Source: Paenactinomyces guangxiensis (lineage in GTDB: Bacteria; Bacillota; Bacilli; Thermoactinomycetales; Thermoactinomycetaceae). Taken from it: a stretch of DNA of 64,000 bases. Both the position numbers and the translations under genes were made by a program. The notes beneath the pieces are model-generated. The model was not told where the DNA came from, ran no database searches, and worked only from the letters and a program-made list of their open reading frames with translations. How positions within the stretch are numbered: the first letter of the stretch is position 1; the number at the start of each line of letters is the position of its first letter. Below, one piece after another: positions 15,960 to 25,706 of this stretch. The stretch lies in assembly GCF_016055185.1 (NCBI RefSeq), contig NZ_JAECVR010000009.1, forward strand, positions 1 through 64,000, read 5' to 3'.

Positions 15960-16460
15960 AGTTAAAGCTGGCAGTAAGCCCACGGTTTTGAATCGTGGGA
16001 TGAAAGAAAGCGTTGCTCGGCATCCCCCCTTTTGGGGATAATAAGATCAACCAATTTGGTGGATAATCAAACATATGAGCGATGATCATCCCACTGGTAG
16101 TGGGTTTGTTCCTGTACGTCATGGTATGAGGTTCCAGTGGCGAATCAATCTCTCCGACCGGGTAAACCCATGAGAGTGAGTAAATATGGGACCAGAATGC
16201 TGGTAACAGGCGTTTCGCCCATGCGGGTAGATGCAACATGAGTTGTAGAACTGCATGGGAAGACAGCCCTGAACTTGAGAGTTGTCCAAAGCAGAAATGA
16301 ATGGAGGGCGTTAACTACCCAGGAATCCCATGGGGACCATCGGGAGTGCCTGTGGTGCTTCAGCCGTGTAGAGTCTCAATGAACATAGGATACAATTAAA
16401 TGTGTTGTACTCGGAGCAATAATGGTTTTTGATTGAGTCTTGCACCCCGACAGCCTCTCC
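15960..16460. other. structured non-coding region, possible IS605/ISC-superfamily remnant with guide-RNA-like scaffold
   Basis: The 1070 bp between 15818 and 16888 contain no convincing gene. Within them 15960-16460 is rich in local stems: CCCACG-CGTGGG at 15979-15999, TCCCC-GGGGA near 16024, CCCACT-AGTGGG near 16092. Read on the minus strand, the first is TTCATCCCACG-loop-CGTGGGC, the style of IS200/IS605 termini. A minus-strand frame of 100 codons across it has no RBS and no recognisable domain. A decayed transposon end carrying an omega-RNA (TnpB- or IscB-type) is my best guess. The remainder, 16460-16888, shows nothing. Confidence 0.35.
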
Positions 16461-16888
16461 CCTGTTACTGTGTTTCATTTTTTAAGATTTTATACGAAAA
16501 GGTTGAATTAGACCGGTTCTTCCGATCAGAAGCCCGGTATGAAATCCATTTTTCGTATTTTTGTGATTATTGATGATTTTAAAGTGTTTTGCCAAACTTT
16601 CTATTAGAACAAATATTCCTTTTTCAGGTGAACTTGATTGCAGACCAGAGGCCGCCGATAAACTTGAAACTCAGACGGTAAACCTTAGGCAAACAATTAG
16701 CGCACCACTGATTGCAAATGCGGCACTGCCGATAATACTAAACAGTTCTCATGTCACTTTCCACCACTTCAATCAGTTATAATTACTATTTGTACCAGAC
16801 TATTCTATATCCTGATAGAGGTTTTAAATAATAATTTGGATCTAGAAATACCTTCCTCCGGCTGTTTTTCATTCATCATTTTTCCGGA

Positions 16889-19489
16889 TTATCCGTGTTG
16901 CAAGGTGCGGATCAAATCCTGTTTGCCCATCCAAAGCGAAGGCCCCAGTGAAGCAATAATCCCAATAAACGGGCTTAGGATCAAACTTCCCAACACCCAT
17001 TCGGTTGGAAACGGAAATATTTTGGCCTCCAATCCTGCCAAAAGATGATATCCCAGCGTAATCCCGGCAATGATACCCACCAGCCCGCCAGCTGTGGTAA
17101 TCATCATTCCCTCGATGACCGCTAATCGGACAACCTGTCGCGGCGAGCTTCCGATCGCCCGCAGAATGGCAAATTCACGGATACGTTCCCTTAATCCGCC
17201 TGCCATACTGTTCATTAAACCGAAATAAGCCAGTCCTGTCATCATGGCGATTGCTGCCAACAGCAGCGCCCATCTTTGCCTGAATTGCTGCTGCACCTTT
17301 TTCCACTCCTCGGCCCGGTCATACAAGATTGAGTTTGAGTAATTGGGATTTTGTAATAAGAGTTGGGTTTGATTTTGAATAGACTTTTTTAATGAAGGAC
17401 GTTCAATGGTATAGTAAATACTTTCCAGTGTATTAACACCAAAATTCCTGACTATAAAAGCAGGATCTGTATACATACCAAATTCGTCTTTGGTGTTAAC
17501 CGGAAGAATTTTAATAATTCCCACCACTTTGAGAGTAATGGTTCTGGGCAGTTTCTGTTCAGCCAAATCTGCATTTATTTTAATTTTTTCTGTATCCCGG
17601 ATCACTTTGATTGAATCTCCCAACCGGTAGCCAAACGTTTCAGAAGTTTTTTTGGTGATAACCACTCCACCGCTCCGCAATTTTTTTTGATCCCATGTAC
17701 CCTCAATCAGGGGGATGGGAGTGAGTTGATTTATGTCATTCATCTGTAAGCCGCTTAACCCTATGGATGCCTGTTTTTGTCCATGGAAATAATGATATGT
17801 CGGGTAGTTAGGATCAGATTTTTTTAAATTGAGTGTGATCACGTGTACCCTGGTGTGAAGAGCAGCCGTTTTGATGCCCGGAATTTGTTTCAACTCACTT
17901 AACAACCGGGGGTTGAGTCCACCCGGATGATAATAGTTACTTGCACCCGCTGCATGAATAACATAGTCAACCGGATAGTCTTTCTTGTGATCTTTTTCAG
18001 CCTGGATCAAGACCGATGTCAACACCATGGTTCCGATACAACCGATCATCACCGCTAACATGAAAATAGCAGCAATTTGTCTGCTTCTCCCCATCTGCCT
18101 TAACGCGTTGCGGCCGGCCAATAAGCCTTCAGATCTGAAAAAGGGTTTTAATACGATGCCGACCAGTTGTACTGTCCATTGCAATAAAATAGGCAACCCC
18201 ATCATGAGCACCAGTGCAAACCCCAGTCCGACAACTACATAAACAATTTCAGGGGCTTTAAACAAATAAGTCAGAGTTGAACAAACCAAACAGGAAAGGA
18301 GCAACCAAAAAATACTCCACTTTTTCCACTTTCCCGGCCCGGGCTCCACTTTCACTTCTTGCCGAAACGCTTCGACCGGGGATAACCGGCTCGCTGTAAA
18401 GGCTGGAATCAATCCCGTCAGCAGGATGAAAAAATTGGCTCCCAATCCATACAGGGCAACTTTTCCCCAGGGGATTGCAATCCCAACATGCTTGACACCA
18501 ATGATATTTTCTGTGATCCCCTGTAAGCCATAAGCAGCAGCAATACCGCCTAAGATTCCGGCAGCAGTGGCTAAACCGGCAATCAATAAAGACTCGATCA
18601 GAACGATTTTTCCAAGTTGGTTTCTTTTTGCTCCGATTAATCGCAGCGTTGCCAAATCTCTCTGCCGTTCCCGCATCGACATTTGCAGCGTACTGACCAC
18701 AATAAATGAACCTGCAATGATAACGGTAATTGCGATTCCCTGAACGATAGGGCGAATCCCGGAGAGATTTTCCCGCTCTTGATCCATAAAACTACGCTTA
18801 TTAATCTCCGCGTCGGGAAGGATCTTCTTCAATTCTTTCACTACTTCTTCTTTTTGTTCGGGACGGTACAAACTGATAAACAGAACAGTTGTTTTTCCTT
18901 GCTTACCAGTCGCTTGCCGGAGCCATTGCAAGTCGAAGACGGCTGTAGGACCTGCTTTTTCTTTTCGTTTAAGCGCTCCGGAAATCCTTACTTTTTTCTT
19001 TCCGTACGGAGGAAATGGCATTTCGATCACACTTCCCACCTGCAAATGCTTCGCTTTTAAATCATCTTCATAAAAAGCCACTTCTCCCTGTTTTGGGAAA
19101 CGGCCCTGAACAATTTTTTCATGAATGGTAGCGAGCATCGAAGGGTTAATCCCTACGTACAGGGGTTGGTCCATGATCTCAGGGAGGTTCTGCTGTTGAC
19201 CGATATAGGGATATAAGACTTGGTCTGCCCTTTTCACCCCTGTCAGTTGCATGATCCGACCTACCTCAGCATCGCTCAAACCCAACTTTGATGTTTGATA
19301 ACCCACTCTGAGATCATCTTCCCCATATTTTTGCTTAACTTGTTCCTCAACTGAATTTTCAATGGAAACCATTAAAATCTGGGAAACTGTTAGCAGCATT
19401 ATACTGAGAGAGACGCCCAGCACAGAAAAAATGGCTCTGCCCCTGCGAACACGAAAAAATCGCCAGGCAAGCGCAAATAATCCCTTCAT
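16889..19489 (-). CDS. FtsX-type ABC transporter permease (two FtsX domains)
   Basis: 866-residue integral membrane protein. Helix 1 (AIFSVLGVSLSIMLLTVSQILM) leads into a large extracytoplasmic MacB-like domain (about 45-245), then an FtsX domain with three helices (about 255-380), two central helices, a second extracytoplasmic domain, and a second FtsX domain at the C-terminus with AILRAIGSSPRQVVRLAVIEGM. The pair of FtsX repeats is typical of LolC/YknZ-like or BceB-like permeases used in lipoprotein release, peptide efflux or antimicrobial sensing. GAGGTGAT precedes ATG 19489. No ATPase gene adjoins it, which is unusual; a partner elsewhere must be assumed. A two-component system is divergently encoded 160 bp away and may control it. 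Confidence 0.82.
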   Translation of the reverse strand: MKGLFALAWRFFRVRRGRAIFSVLGVSLSIMLLTVSQILMVSIENSVEEQVKQKYGEDDLRVGYQTSKLGLSDAEVGRIMQLTGVKRADQVLYPYIGQQQNLPEIMDQPLYVGINPSMLATIHEKIVQGRFPKQGEVAFYEDDLKAKHLQVGSVIEMPFPPYGKKKVRISGALKRKEKAGPTAVFDLQWLRQATGKQGKTTVLFISLYRPEQKEEVVKELKKILPDAEINKRSFMDQERENLSGIRPIVQGIAITVIIAGSFIVVSTLQMSMRERQRDLATLRLIGAKRNQLGKIVLIESLLIAGLATAAGILGGIAAAYGLQGITENIIGVKHVGIAIPWGKVALYGLGANFFILLTGLIPAFTASRLSPVEAFRQEVKVEPGPGKWKKWSIFWLLLSCLVCSTLTYLFKAPEIVYVVVGLGFALVLMMGLPILLQWTVQLVGIVLKPFFRSEGLLAGRNALRQMGRSRQIAAIFMLAVMIGCIGTMVLTSVLIQAEKDHKKDYPVDYVIHAAGASNYYHPGGLNPRLLSELKQIPGIKTAALHTRVHVITLNLKKSDPNYPTYHYFHGQKQASIGLSGLQMNDINQLTPIPLIEGTWDQKKLRSGGVVITKKTSETFGYRLGDSIKVIRDTEKIKINADLAEQKLPRTITLKVVGIIKILPVNTKDEFGMYTDPAFIVRNFGVNTLESIYYTIERPSLKKSIQNQTQLLLQNPNYSNSILYDRAEEWKKVQQQFRQRWALLLAAIAMMTGLAYFGLMNSMAGGLRERIREFAILRAIGSSPRQVVRLAVIEGMMITTAGGLVGIIAGITLGYHLLAGLEAKIFPFPTEWVLGSLILSPFIGIIASLGPSLWMGKQDLIRTLQHG

Positions 19490-19652
19490 TCATCAATCAC
19501 CTCTTCCCTTCTCATCCGATTGGATTTTGATTATAAATGGCAATGATCAACTTCTTATCGCAGATTTATAAACAAAACATCAACTGTTTTTCAATCACTG
19601 GCAGATTTGCCGTTATATTTGCCATAATGGAATCGTAATGGGAGGGAACGAA

Positions 19653-20348
19653 ATGAAACAAGCAACGGTTCTTATCGTGGATGATGAGATAGAAATTGTG
19701 GAATTGATCCGGGATTTTTTAGAAGCGGAAGAATTTCAGGTGATCACAGCGCATGATGGAAAAGAAGCTGTCAAAATGCTACAGGAGCTGCAGATTGATT
19801 GCCTGTTGCTTGATGTCATGATGCCGAAGCAATCAGGATTCGACACTTGCCGGGAAATTCGGCAGAATAGTGATGTACCAATCCTTTTCTTGAGCGCCCG
19901 GCAGGAAGATACAGATAAAATCAGGGGCTTAAGTCTCGGAGGGGACGATTATATCGTCAAATCAGCAACCCCTGGGGAAATTGTCGCCCGCATCAAAGCG
20001 GTTTTGCGCCGTACCCGGAAAGAGACGCGGCTACGAAAACCGGCCCCCCTCCGTTTTGGTGATCTACTTGTAGATTTGTCTTCCCATGAAGTCTCGGTAA
20101 GACAACAGCAAATTCCTTTAACTGCCAAGGAATTTGAACTATTGCGATTTTTGGTTGAAAACCCGAGACAGGTATTCACCCTGCAACAGCTTTACGATCA
20201 GGTGTGGCGAGAAGAATATGGAGACCTGCATACCGTGCGGGTTCATATTGCCCGGATCCGTGAAAAAATAGAAGAAAACCCAGCGAAGCCCCGTTGGATT
20301 CAGACGGTTTGGGGAATTGGCTACAAATTTGCCGGTGGTCATACATGA
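19653..20348 (+). CDS. OmpR/PhoB-family response regulator
   Basis: About 231 residues. Receiver domain with the acidic pair in VDDEIEIVEL, the phosphorylated Asp in LLLDVMMPKQ and the conserved Lys in DDYIVKSATPGE; the usual KPF after that Lys is replaced by KSA. The C-terminal Trans_reg_C winged helix (LTAKEFELLRFLVENP, VRVHIARIREKI, QTVWGIGYKF) binds DNA. ATG 19653 is preferred to the one at 19638 because GGGAGGG lies between them at the right distance. Its last bases overlap the kinase gene (ATGA), so the pair is translationally coupled. Divergent to the FtsX permease, a likely target. Confidence 0.9.
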   Translation: MKQATVLIVDDEIEIVELIRDFLEAEEFQVITAHDGKEAVKMLQELQIDCLLLDVMMPKQSGFDTCREIRQNSDVPILFLSARQEDTDKIRGLSLGGDDYIVKSATPGEIVARIKAVLRRTRKETRLRKPAPLRFGDLLVDLSSHEVSVRQQQIPLTAKEFELLRFLVENPRQVFTLQQLYDQVWREEYGDLHTVRVHIARIREKIEENPAKPRWIQTVWGIGYKFAGGHT

Positions 20349-21766
20349 TGAAAAAAAAGTTTTCCATTCGCACTTGGTTTGTATGGATTGGCTTACCATT
20401 AATTTTTATAGTACCGACATGTATCACCTATGGGGAAGTTTTTGTCCTTGTCTCCTTCTTTGACGATACAGATGAAGCCGTCACTCAACTCAACAAACAA
20501 ATGGAGGCAGATCAAACATGGATCAACCAAAATATTTTAAACCAACCAATGAAATGGTCAGATCCATCCTGGCAAAAAACGGTTACAAGTAAACTGGAAC
20601 AAATGAAAGTTCAGATCCGGTTGTTGGATCCGAAAGGGCAGCTGGTATTTGCCAACCGGCACCACAACGAACAGCAAAAGGTTCAAACAAATCTTTTTGA
20701 AGAGTATCCCGTCTATCAGGATCAGCAATGGAGAGGAACCGCTTATATCAGCTATCAACTAAGAGCACGTACAAACAACGATCAAAGAACAAGTGCAACT
20801 CAAGAAATACTGCTCTCTTTCGCAAAATTCAGCCCGGTTATTAGCTGGTTGGTTACTTTTATTATCATGCTGCTCACCTGTCTGTGGTTTATAAATCAGT
20901 CTATATTGAAACCATTGGCCAGTCTGGGGAAAGCGGCCAGGATGGTTTCCAGGAACAATCTGCAATTTCATCTTCCCGGCACCCATATCAAAGAAGTAGC
21001 CCAGGTGCTGGAAGCATTTACAGCCATGAAAAAGGCGTTACATGCTTCGATTGAACGACAGGCTATAATTGAACAGGAAAGAAAAATGTTTATTGCCTCT
21101 ATGATTCATGATCTTAGAACCCCCCTGTTTTCCATCAGGGGATATCTTGAAGGGATTCAAACGGGAATTGCCTCTACTCCGGAAAAGGTTAAGCACTATG
21201 TACAAGTTTGCCAGGAAAAGGCGAACACTCTTGATCAATTGGTCAATGATTTATTTACCTATTCCAAGTTAGAACATCTGGAGCAATCCCCTGAGTTACA
21301 AACCACTGATCTGGTTGATCTCATTCGGACAGCTCTTGAGGGTTTTGACCCGCTTGCCAGGAAAAAGAATATTTCCGTTTCATTTCGACATGTTGTTGAT
21401 CATTGTATGATTCCGGGTGATTCACATTTACTCGCCAGAGCAATTAACAATTTGTTGGATAATGCCCTTCGCTTCACCTCTTCCCATATTGAGGTCGGCT
21501 GTCATTATAAAGATGAAAATTCTGTGCAGATGATCATCTCGGACAACGGTCCCGGATTTACCTCCCAGGATCTGCCTTATCTTTTCTCGCCGCTCTATCG
21601 GGCAGAATCTTCCCGAAACCGGAACACTGGCGGTGCGGGTTTAGGATTGGCGATTGCCAAAAGAATCGTCGAAGCACACCAGGGAAAAATAGACGCTTTC
21701 AATCGTCAACCAGGTGGTGCATGTTTTGTGATCGAGCTTCCTGCAGAACGGCAAAATGAGAAATAA
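20345..21766 (+). CDS. sensor histidine kinase
   Basis: About 473 residues. Two membrane helices (about 10-35 and 160-185) flank an extracytoplasmic domain of some 125 residues with no recognisable sensor fold; a HAMP domain follows, then HisKA with the phospho-accepting His in SMIHDLRTPLFSIRGYLEG, and HATPase_c with N box NLLDNALRF, G1 SDNGPGF and G2 GGAGLGLAIAKRIVEAH. The start ATG overlaps the TGA of the response regulator. It phosphorylates that regulator; the large outer loop and the nearby permease suggest sensing of an envelope-active compound, but the signal is unknown. Confidence 0.9.
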   Translation: MMKKKFSIRTWFVWIGLPLIFIVPTCITYGEVFVLVSFFDDTDEAVTQLNKQMEADQTWINQNILNQPMKWSDPSWQKTVTSKLEQMKVQIRLLDPKGQLVFANRHHNEQQKVQTNLFEEYPVYQDQQWRGTAYISYQLRARTNNDQRTSATQEILLSFAKFSPVISWLVTFIIMLLTCLWFINQSILKPLASLGKAARMVSRNNLQFHLPGTHIKEVAQVLEAFTAMKKALHASIERQAIIEQERKMFIASMIHDLRTPLFSIRGYLEGIQTGIASTPEKVKHYVQVCQEKANTLDQLVNDLFTYSKLEHLEQSPELQTTDLVDLIRTALEGFDPLARKKNISVSFRHVVDHCMIPGDSHLLARAINNLLDNALRFTSSHIEVGCHYKDENSVQMIISDNGPGFTSQDLPYLFSPLYRAESSRNRNTGGAGLGLAIAKRIVEAHQGKIDAFNRQPGGACFVIELPAERQNEK

Positions 21767-21831
21767 ACAACCTTTTTCAACCTCGAAAAAAACTTTTAAA
21801 TTAGATATTCACCTAATTTCATATGTGTCTA

Positions 21832-21867
21832 ACAAAAAACGAGCCTGCAGTCACAGATTGGGCTCGT
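21832..21867 (-). terminator. terminator at the end of the peptide/GGT operon
   Basis: On the minus strand ACGAGCC and GGCTCGT form a seven-pair stem with a 15-base loop followed by TTTTTTG. It lies about 75 bp past the GGT stop and ends the long minus-strand run. Confidence 0.82.
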
Positions 21868-21939
21868 TCCTCAAACAATTTTTTAACCACGGTTTATATG
21901 GGAAAATTAGAGCTTCTTTCTTTGAATGCCAGATTCCCT

Positions 21940-23547
21940 CTACCAGGCCGCCACAGCTCCGTCTGTCCGGGGTTCTGTCCCACCTGCCAGAACTCCGTCT
22001 TGATTTCTCCAGATAATCTGCCCACGGCCAAATCCTCCTGAGTCAGGCGCAATCCGGATATCGTGTCCGCGTGCGAGAAGGTCCTGGACGATATGATCAG
22101 GCACACTTCTTTCCACTTCAACAATTTTTCCTTCTTTCCATTGCCAACGGGGAGCATCTAAGGCAGACTGGGGATTCATGGCAAAATCGATGGCATTGAC
22201 AATTACTTGTAAATGGCCCTGCGGCTGCATGAACCCACCCATGACACCAAAGGGACCGACGGCTTGATCCCCTTTGGTGACAAAGCCGGGGATAATTGTA
22301 TGATAAGTTCGCTTTCCAGGTGCTAAACAGTTGGCATGATCAGGATCCAATGAAAAAGTGTGGCCTCTGTTTTGCAGGCTGATGCCTGTTTCCGGAACAA
22401 CCAGTCCCGATCCAAAGCCCATGTAGTTGCTTTGAATAAACGAAACCATATTCCCTTCGCCATCAGCCGCAGCCAGATAAACGGTCCCTCCTGTATACGG
22501 CTTCCCGGCCTGTGGCAAAATCGCCCGTTCGCCGATTTGTTTCCGCCGCTGTTCAGCGTACGATTCAGATAATAACTCTTCCACTTTTACTTTCATACGG
22601 TCCGGGTCGGTAATATACTTCAGGCCATCAACAAAAGCGAGCTTTAAAGCCTCCATCTGTAAATGATAAGTTCTGGCACTCTCTTTCTCGAACAGATCAA
22701 ACCCTTTCAGGATATTGAGAGCCATCAGGGTAACCAGTCCCTGTCCATTGGGCGGAATTTCCCAAACATCATATCCCCGGTAGTTGACCTTAATGGGTTC
22801 CACCCACTCCGGCTGATAGGACTCCAGATCCTCCTGTGAGAGATATCCGCCGTATTTTTGGGAAAAATGGACGATTTTCTCCGCCAGTTCTCCCTGATAA
22901 AATGAGGAAGCTTTCGTTTCAGCAATCAATTTTAAGGTATTGGCATGGTCCTGTGAACGCCATACCTCCCCCGCACGGGGCGCCCGCCCTTTCGGAGCGA
23001 ATGTATGAAACCAGTATTCAAATTCAGGGCCTTTTAACACTTCTTGAAAGATTTGAACCGCTCTTCCCCAATATTTACTGAGAATCGGTGAAAGCGGATA
23101 GCCTTGTTCAGCATATTCGATCGCAGGTTGCAATACGTCAGACAACGGCAATTTCCCAAACTTCCCGGACAATTCTGCCCAGGCTGCCGGGGCGCCCGGA
23201 ACTGTTACAGGCAGCCACCCGAACTTGGGCATTTCTTTAACCCCTTTGCGGGCCAGTTCCTCCAGGGAGATTTTTTTCGGGGACGGGCCGCTGGAATTTA
23301 ATCCGTGCAAACGGCCCTCATGCCATACCAGAGCAAAAGCATCTCCTCCTATCCCGTTGGATGTGGGTTCCAACACTGTCAGAGCGGCTGCAGTGGCAAC
23401 GGCCGCGTCGATGGCATTCCCCCCTCTTTTCAGTATTTCTAAACCGGCCTGGGCGGCCAACGGCTGAGAGGTTGCCACCATTCCATTTTGGGAGTATACC
23501 GTCATTCGCTGTGAGGGATAGGGTATATGCAAAGAATTAAACTTCAT
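21940..23547 (-). CDS. ggt: gamma-glutamyltransferase
   Basis: 535-residue Ntn-hydrolase that cleaves gamma-glutamyl amide bonds (glutathione, gamma-glutamyl peptides, poly-gamma-glutamate). The N-terminal part has the family block GMVATSQPLAAQAGLEILKR and GGNAIDAAVATAAAL; the self-cleavage Thr is in YTGGTVYLAAAD, creating the small subunit, which has the GGFMQPQGHLQ motif. AGGAGG precedes ATG 23547. There is no evident signal peptide, unlike secreted GGT of Bacillus, so it may act on imported peptides. It is the last gene of a run with a peptide ABC importer, which fits that idea. The short cytosolic type is close to cephalosporin-acylase-like GGTs. Confidence 0.88.
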   Translation of the reverse strand: MKFNSLHIPYPSQRMTVYSQNGMVATSQPLAAQAGLEILKRGGNAIDAAVATAAALTVLEPTSNGIGGDAFALVWHEGRLHGLNSSGPSPKKISLEELARKGVKEMPKFGWLPVTVPGAPAAWAELSGKFGKLPLSDVLQPAIEYAEQGYPLSPILSKYWGRAVQIFQEVLKGPEFEYWFHTFAPKGRAPRAGEVWRSQDHANTLKLIAETKASSFYQGELAEKIVHFSQKYGGYLSQEDLESYQPEWVEPIKVNYRGYDVWEIPPNGQGLVTLMALNILKGFDLFEKESARTYHLQMEALKLAFVDGLKYITDPDRMKVKVEELLSESYAEQRRKQIGERAILPQAGKPYTGGTVYLAAADGEGNMVSFIQSNYMGFGSGLVVPETGISLQNRGHTFSLDPDHANCLAPGKRTYHTIIPGFVTKGDQAVGPFGVMGGFMQPQGHLQVIVNAIDFAMNPQSALDAPRWQWKEGKIVEVERSVPDHIVQDLLARGHDIRIAPDSGGFGRGQIIWRNQDGVLAGGTEPRTDGAVAAW

Positions 23548-23583
23548 ACATAGGCCTCCTGATCTTTAAAGTGTAAGATGCCT

Positions 23584-24114
23584 CTACGCCAGAAAAAAGA
23601 ATCCGTAAACAAGCGAGCCCGCAATCACCCAGGCAGGATGAACATTCCACTTTTCCATCAGCAAGAGACTTGCCAGAGAGAGGAAAAACGTTTGAATAAA
23701 ACCGATATCCTCAAGAGAACTATCAAAAAAATCGAAAGCCATCAACGCTAATAAAATTCCAACAACAGGCCGAATCATCATGGTCATCCGTTCCACTTTG
23801 GGAGAACGCCTGTACCGGTACAAAAGAGCCAACAAAAAAATCATGGCCAGCAAAGAAGGGCCAACAGTCGCAAACAAAGCCACAATGGCTCCCAGGGGGC
23901 CGGCGATTTCATAGCCGACATATCCTGCCATCTTGGTGGCGATCGGACCTGGCAGGGTATTCCCAAGGGCTAACAGATCTTTAAATTGATCTTGAGTCAA
24001 CCAATGATAATGATTGACCACTTCATGCTGAATGAGGGGGATGGCTGCCGGTCCTCCTCCGTAACCCACGATCCCGGGGATAAAAAAGGCCCAGAACAAT
24101 TTCCAGTAAATCAT
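23584..24114 (-). CDS. chrA: ChrA-type chromate transporter, half-size subunit 2
   Basis: 176 residues, a single CHR domain with the GYGGGPAAIPLIQHEVV motif and ALGNTLPGPIATKMAGYVGYE, and five or six membrane helices. Half-size CHR proteins work as pairs of opposite topology; the partner is the gene before it, which it overlaps by 4 bp. Family members export chromate, but many carry other anions. Its place between a peptide importer and GGT suggests another substrate or a simple insertion into the operon. Confidence 0.85.
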   Translation of the reverse strand: MIYWKLFWAFFIPGIVGYGGGPAAIPLIQHEVVNHYHWLTQDQFKDLLALGNTLPGPIATKMAGYVGYEIAGPLGAIVALFATVGPSLLAMIFLLALLYRYRRSPKVERMTMMIRPVVGILLALMAFDFFDSSLEDIGFIQTFFLSLASLLLMEKWNVHPAWVIAGSLVYGFFFLA

Positions 24115-24698
24115 CTTTTATCTCCCTCTCTTTTCGCCAAGTTCTTTTGAGAAGGAAGCATTTTTTTCTCCTTAATCAAAAGGGTGGAAATCAACAATAT
24201 CCCTATGACTACCGCCGGATGAATGTCCAGCAATACGATGGCCACCGTACTCGCCGCACTGATGAAAACGGTTAACCATTTATAATGGTTTGACCAGGCT
24301 TTTTTAAAAAAGGAGTAAGCAAGGACAGCGAGCATCACTGCGACTACCGGACTGACGGCATGAGTGATCCCCTCAAAGCGAGGGGAGTTTCTATAGGCTG
24401 CGAATATTCCCAGCAGAGCGATCATCAATATAACAGTTGGCAGTACCATGGCACATAAACCTGTGAGACATCCTGCCACACCGGCGACCCGGTAGCCGAT
24501 ATACCCTGCCATTTTTGTGGCGATCGGACCGGGTAAAGTATTTCCGATCGCCAGAATATCACTAAATTCTTCATCATCCATCCAACCAAACCGGGTGACC
24601 ACTTCCCGGTGAATCAACGGGATGGAAGAGGGGCCTCCTCCATAACCAAGCATTCCTGCCCGAAAAAAAGCAAGAAAAATTTGGTAAATTTGTTTCAT
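24111..24698 (-). CDS. chrA: ChrA-type chromate transporter, half-size subunit 1
   Basis: About 195 residues. The same CHR signature (GYGGGPSSIPLIHREVV, AIGNTLPGPIATKMAGYIGYR) shows that it is the paralogous partner of the following gene. ATG 24698 follows GGGG by nine bases; the upstream extension lacks an RBS. It lies about 35 bp after the OppF-type ATPase gene, so it is in the same transcript. Confidence 0.85.
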   Translation of the reverse strand: MKQIYQIFLAFFRAGMLGYGGGPSSIPLIHREVVTRFGWMDDEEFSDILAIGNTLPGPIATKMAGYIGYRVAGVAGCLTGLCAMVLPTVILMIALLGIFAAYRNSPRFEGITHAVSPVVAVMLAVLAYSFFKKAWSNHYKWLTVFISAASTVAIVLLDIHPAVVIGILLISTLLIKEKKMLPSQKNLAKREGDKR

Positions 24699-24734
24699 AA
24701 AACAACATCCCCGTTCCCATTCAGGAATCAAAGT

Positions 24735-25706
24735 CTATCTTGCATGACAAGCAATCCAATGATCCGGCGCCAGTTCTTTCCAATCAGGCTTAACCTCTCT
24801 ACATACCGCCTTTGCTTCCGGGCAACGAGTATGAAACGGGCATCCTGCCGGGGGATCTGCCGGACTGGGTAAATCACCTTTCAATAAGATGCGTTTCCTT
24901 TTCCGTCCGGGGATGGGCCGGGGAACAGCAGATAAAAGAGCCAGGGTATACGGATGCTGCGCTTCTTTAAACAACGTTTTCACCGGTGCCAATTCCATCG
25001 ATTGACCCAAATACATAATTAACACCCGGTTACACAAGTGGCGGACGACTCCCAGATCGTGGGAGATAAAAAAGTAAGTCAAGCCGTGCTTTTCCTGCAA
25101 CGAACGCAATAACCGCAATACCTGGGCTTGAATGGAAACATCAAGTGCTGAGACAGGCTCGTCGCACACAATCAGTGAAGGGTTTAAAACCAATGCCCGG
25201 GCAATCCCGATCCGTTGCCTTTGGCCGCCGCTGAACTCATGGGGCAAACGGTCATAATGTTCTGCTCCAAGTCCCACTTCTAGCAGGTACTGCAACACTT
25301 TCTCTCTTCGTTCCCTGTGTTTCAAACCTGTTTGGTGAATGATGAGCGGTTCCTCCAGTGCGGAACCGACTGTTTGGCGGGGATTCAAAGATGCAAAAGG
25401 ATCCTGGAAAATCATCTGCATTTTTTTGCGAATAGGTTTGAGGGATCGAGCCGGAAGAGAGGCAATATCCTGTCCATCGAATATCAGCTTCCCGTCTGTC
25501 GGATTTTCCAAGCGGAGTAAGGTTCGGCCCAAGGTAGATTTTCCGCAGCCGGATTCACCTACCACTCCAAAGGTTTCACCCGGGTACAGTCGCAAAGAGA
25601 TCCCATCAACCGCTTTTACCTGCCCGGTTACCCTCCTCAGCCAACCACTGCGGACAGGATAATATTTCTTGATATTCTCTAATTGAAGAAGCGCTGTATC
25701 ACTCAT
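24735..25706 (-). CDS. oligopeptide ABC transporter ATP-binding protein (OppF/DppF type)
   Basis: About 323 residues. Walker [13 protein letters not shown], signature FSGGQRQRIGIARAL, Walker B LIVCDEPVSALDVS, and the C-terminal oligo_HPY domain with the iron-sulfur-type Cys spacing in CPFHTRCPEAKAVC. ATG 25706 is used because AAAGGAGG stands 12 bases before it; it overlaps the OppD gene by 8 bp. It forms the ATPase heterodimer with OppD to drive peptide import. Confidence 0.9.
   Translation of the reverse strand: MSDTALLQLENIKKYYPVRSGWLRRVTGQVKAVDGISLRLYPGETFGVVGESGCGKSTLGRTLLRLENPTDGKLIFDGQDIASLPARSLKPIRKKMQMIFQDPFASLNPRQTVGSALEEPLIIHQTGLKHRERREKVLQYLLEVGLGAEHYDRLPHEFSGGQRQRIGIARALVLNPSLIVCDEPVSALDVSIQAQVLRLLRSLQEKHGLTYFFISHDLGVVRHLCNRVLIMYLGQSMELAPVKTLFKEAQHPYTLALLSAVPRPIPGRKRKRILLKGDLPSPADPPAGCPFHTRCPEAKAVCREVKPDWKELAPDHWIACHAR

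Noticed and set aside
15937..16239. Minus-strand frame of 100 codons in the structured region
   Set aside because: No RBS, no known domain, and it runs through palindromes; better read as non-coding transposon-end DNA.
16570..16782. Plus-strand frame of 70 codons downstream of the FtsX permease gene
   Set aside because: No RBS and no protein-like pattern.
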